DNA of 64,000 bases from Staphylococcus marylandisciuri (lineage in GTDB: Bacteria; Bacillota; Bacilli; Staphylococcales; Staphylococcaceae). The translations under genes were made by a program, and so were the position numbers. The notes beneath the pieces are model-generated. The model ran no database searches and was not told where the DNA came from. It saw only the letters and a program-made list of their open reading frames with translations. Location: NCBI RefSeq assembly GCF_025519785.1, contig NZ_JAOPKZ010000007.1, positions 61,698 to 125,697 on the forward strand, given 5' to 3'. How positions within the stretch are numbered: position 1 is the first letter of the stretch; each line of letters begins with the position of its first letter. Shown here one piece after another: positions 61,757 through 64,000 of the stretch.

Positions 61757-62395
61757 GTGCCCGTGAAATTTTGCTTCCATACGATAAATGCGTGATCCTT
61801 TATCAGCAAATTTACGTTCATACTCTGTTTCGATATTATCTTCGTCATCTTCCTCGTGTAGATTAAGATTAATCTTAGTAAAATACATGCCGAATTGAGA
61901 CATACTTTCTAGACTGTAAGCGAATAAACCACGGTTATCTGTTTTGAAATGGATTTCTCCTTCACCTTTTAAAATTTCTTTATATATCGCTAAAAAAGTA
62001 GGGTATGTGAGTCGACGTTTTGTATGTCTGCGCTTAGGCCAAGGATCAGAAAAGTTCAAATAAATGCGATCAACTTCATGTGAATTAAAATACTCAGTCA
62101 ACTCCACTGCATCATTACAAATTAGTTTTAAATTCGTAATACTGTGATCGAGGACGTCACGTAGAATGTTAACCATTACATTCTTCTCTCTTTCAATTGC
62201 AACAAAGTTGATCTCAGGATGTTGAGCTGCAATGGTAGTAATAAATTGACCTCTACCTGACCCAATTTCAATATATATCGGTTGTGTTTTCTCAAACCAT
62301 TGACCCATTTTTTTAGCATGCGTGCCATCGATATCTACAATATCTTGATGCTCTTTAAGATAATCATCCGCCCAAGGTTTATAGCGCATTCTCAT
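61754..62395 (-). CDS. trmB: tRNA (guanine-N7-)-methyltransferase
   Basis: It forms m7G46 in tRNA variable loops. The 213-residue enzyme has the SAM site [11 protein letters not shown] (about 36-46), AIEREKNV, a ND motif, and the catalytic [16 protein letters not shown] block (about 114-129). It follows ytmP by 12 bp in an operon, as in Bacillus and other staphylococci. GGAGAATT precedes the ATG. Confidence 0.95.
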   Translation of the reverse strand: MRMRYKPWADDYLKEHQDIVDIDGTHAKKMGQWFEKTQPIYIEIGSGRGQFITTIAAQHPEINFVAIEREKNVMVNILRDVLDHSITNLKLICNDAVELTEYFNSHEVDRIYLNFSDPWPKRRHTKRRLTYPTFLAIYKEILKGEGEIHFKTDNRGLFAYSLESMSQFGMYFTKINLNLHEEDDEDNIETEYERKFADKGSRIYRMEAKFHGH

Positions 62396-62407
62396 GAATA
62401 ATTCTCC

Positions 62408-63208
62408 TCAAATAAACACATTATGTTTCATAATTTGGTTCAGAAATGTTAGCCACGTATTCATATCCTTAAAACGTTTCTGATCTTCGTACCACTGTAT
62501 CACTGCTATTGATTGCGTAACTGTATACCACTTCATTCGTTTTTGTAAATCAATTGTTTCATTGACGCCATAGTGCTCTAACCAATTCGTCCATTGAGAT
62601 TCAGGCACATAGTTGTATAGCAACATGCCTATATCTATAGCTGGATCCGCAATCATCGCATCTTCCCAATCTACCAAAAACAATTCATCATGATCAGATA
62701 ATAACCAATTGTTGTGATTGACGTCACCATGTACTACTGTAAAAAATCGCGGATCTAGCTGTGGCATATTATTTTCTAAATAGTTAAGTGCCTTTCTCAC
62801 TACGTGGTGCGTCCAAACTTCTTTAGACAACGATGCGTTGATCTTACTTAACATGATTTCTGGCGTAATCGGTTCCATCTCCATGCGCTTCAACATATTA
62901 AGTAGCGTCTTTGAACTATGAATTTTCTTTAATAAACTAATCACTCTAGTTTGCGGCATTTCTGAGAAAGTGAGTTCACGACCATTCTTCCAGTGTTGAG
63001 CAGTTACTACCTCACCTGTTTCTATTCTTTTTGTCCACACAAGTTTGGGTACAATTCCTTCCGCTGATAAAGCCGCTATAAAGGGATTTGAATTGCGTTT
63101 CAAAAACAGTTTTTGTCCATCTTGTTCAGCCATGTAAGCTTCCCCAGATGCGCCTCCAGCAGAGTCCAATGTCCATCCTAATTGGTAAAACTGCTCCACG
63201 ATGTCCAC
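62408..63208 (-). CDS. ytmP: Phosphotransferase-family protein YtmP (choline/aminoglycoside kinase-like)
   Basis: A 266-residue protein kinase-like-fold phosphotransferase. ATP-binding Lys is in KLFLKRNS (about 33-40), the catalytic loop is VVHGDVNHNNWLL (about 157-169) and the metal-binding Asp is in LVDWEDA (about 178-184). Substrate is unknown; kinship is to choline and aminoglycoside kinases, but this housekeeping location next to trmB does not suggest resistance. GGTGG lies upstream. It starts the trmB operon. Confidence 0.86.
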   Translation of the reverse strand: MDIVEQFYQLGWTLDSAGGASGEAYMAEQDGQKLFLKRNSNPFIAALSAEGIVPKLVWTKRIETGEVVTAQHWKNGRELTFSEMPQTRVISLLKKIHSSKTLLNMLKRMEMEPITPEIMLSKINASLSKEVWTHHVVRKALNYLENNMPQLDPRFFTVVHGDVNHNNWLLSDHDELFLVDWEDAMIADPAIDIGMLLYNYVPESQWTNWLEHYGVNETIDLQKRMKWYTVTQSIAVIQWYEDQKRFKDMNTWLTFLNQIMKHNVFI

Positions 63209-63936
63209 CTCACTTTCAATTAGAAAATGGCCCTAGAAAAGCTAAATTTCAAGAGCCAACTATAATCATTTACAACCTTGTACTGAGCTACATTAAAGTG
63301 CGTATACTTAATCATATCGTTCTAATCTAAACTATCCCGACCAACTAACTTAAACGCTCTATCGCCCTATCACTCATAATATTCGAACGGTTTAAAACAC
63401 CGTCACTATGCGTTTTTATGTATATTTCGAATCACGATAAACACCGTGAATTCTTAAAGACTCATAAAGAATTTTATAATTTTTACTATCTGATTTCAAC
63501 CTAAAAACCAAAACAAAAAGTCACATTTTACTTACTTGTGATATTATTAATCATTAAATTTGCTTCCATTAAATTGTATCATAAACTAGGACTTAAGACT
63601 TAGTTAAACTATTAAATTTTATTAACTGTCACTAATATGTAAAGAGACAGTCGTGATTAGCCTGTAATTTCATATAATTTTGGAGTGACTAAAAGATGTG
63701 ATTGCCATTATCGTTTCTTAATTTAAAGTACTTTCAGCATAACATATTTATTATATTAAGGTTCTTTAGTTTATAGTCATATCCTCGAAGTGAACTATTC
63801 CATCGGATCAAGCGTAGTTTCAAATTTAAACATTTCTCAAATTAAAGAAGAGGCTGGGACATTACGGTCTTTGACTAGAGAGAAAACATACTAAGATTAG
63901 CTATGAAGAAATCTATGACGATAGATTTTTTCATAG
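63209..63936. other. Near-empty terminal gap
   Basis: No credible gene on either strand. In S. aureus dat and pepV follow ytmP; neither is seen. The region is AT-rich, carries a repeat remnant at 63849-63884 and a hairpin at 63897-63939. Confidence 0.6.
63849..63884. repeat. Repeat locus 16: terminal fragment
   Basis: GAGGCTGGGACATTACGGTCTTTGACTAGAGAGAAA is the reverse complement of the tail module seen at loci 2, 3, 9, 10 and 12, without the palindrome. It is a fragment or minimal copy. Confidence 0.8.
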
Positions 63937-63939
63937 CTA
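63897..63939. terminator. Hairpin after the partial ORF
   Basis: TAGCTATGAAGAAATCTAT and ATAGATTTTTTCATAGCTA pair with one or two mismatches. The partial minus-strand ORF ends at the base of this stem. It has little T-run on the minus strand, so it may be a terminator or the end of an insertion element. Confidence 0.4.
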
Positions 63940-64000
63940 TTTTTTATAGTTAAAGAGAGAAGTAGATCGTGCGGTCTCTTGGATTTTAAATCCGTAGTCA
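63937..64000 (-). CDS. Unidentified partial ORF at window end
   Basis: The last 64 bases encode, on the minus strand, an open frame of 20 codons ending at TAG (63937-63939): DYGFKIQETARSTSLFNYKK. It would be a C-terminus. I do not recognise it; it is not D-amino-acid transaminase or PepV, the expected neighbours. It could be chance, given the short length. Confidence 0.25.
   Translation of the reverse strand, partial: DYGFKIQETARSTSLFNYKK

Noticed and set aside
63960..64000. tRNA-Leu(UAA)-like anticodon region (GGATTTAAAATCC, minus strand)
   Set aside because: The adjoining bases do not form T-arm, variable loop or acceptor stem, and the frame is open instead.

Overview
The window is low-GC Firmicute DNA, almost certainly from a Staphylococcus. 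Every recognisable protein resembles staphylococcal or Bacillus housekeeping proteins. Gene order follows the conserved phoPR / icd-citZ / pyk-pfkA / accAD / dnaE / ackA / thiI / ezrA / rpsD / tyrS / ccpA / aroA / murC / ytpQ-ytoP / trmB block. The intergenic spaces carry TGTTGGGGCCCC repeats of the type known as STAR in S. aureus. I do not name the species. The lack of tpx, acsA and acuA/acuC in their usual syntenic places suggests a relative of S. aureus rather than S. aureus itself. No phage, plasmid, CRISPR, resistance or defence island is visible.

Layout. 1-2.4 kb: PhoPR two-component system with PhoP-box-like repeats upstream. 3.4-5.9 kb: isocitrate dehydrogenase and citrate synthase. 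6.5-7.8 kb: an APC amino-acid permease on the plus strand. 8.1-14.6 kb: pyk-pfkA, accDA and a malic enzyme, linking lower glycolysis to malonyl-CoA supply. 14.8-20.3 kb: dnaE, nrnA and a CBS/DRTGG regulator. 21-28.2 kb: two universal stress proteins, a metallo-hydrolase, PepQ, Ald, AckA and a YtxK-type methyltransferase. 29-30.5 kb: sppA with its RDD partner. 31.2-35.6 kb: nifS-like desulfurase with thiI, then ezrA. 35.8-42.6 kb: fRMsr, rpsD with a long leader, a GDPD, an OsmC protein, a PTS permease, PlsC and an HtrA-like protease. 43.2-49.6 kb: tyrS with a T-box, fhs, ccpA and the chorismate mutase-DAHP synthase fusion. 50.5-63.2 kb: one long minus-strand series (ytmP, trmB, ytnP, ytoP, ytpP pseudogene, ytpQ, ytpR, sftA, murC, ytxG, ytxH). 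The last 0.8 kb is nearly gene-free and ends in an unidentified partial ORF.

The feature most worth attention is a family of modular palindromic repeats at 16 intergenic loci. It has a 51-nt perfect-arm core palindrome, a roughly 130-nt extended hairpin module, a 58-nt tandem STAR module, and outer ends that often read GAGG..G.GAC / GTC.C..CCTC as inverted repeats. One copy has replaced the middle of the thioredoxin-like gene ytpP, which is now a pseudogene with several lesions. Another copy sits inside the loop of an otherwise recurrent terminator hairpin. A third supplies the last codons and the stop of a coding gene. One tandem pair carries a compensating base change in the two arms of its hairpin. 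Together these suggest an element that inserts and spreads, rather than plain intergenic filler.
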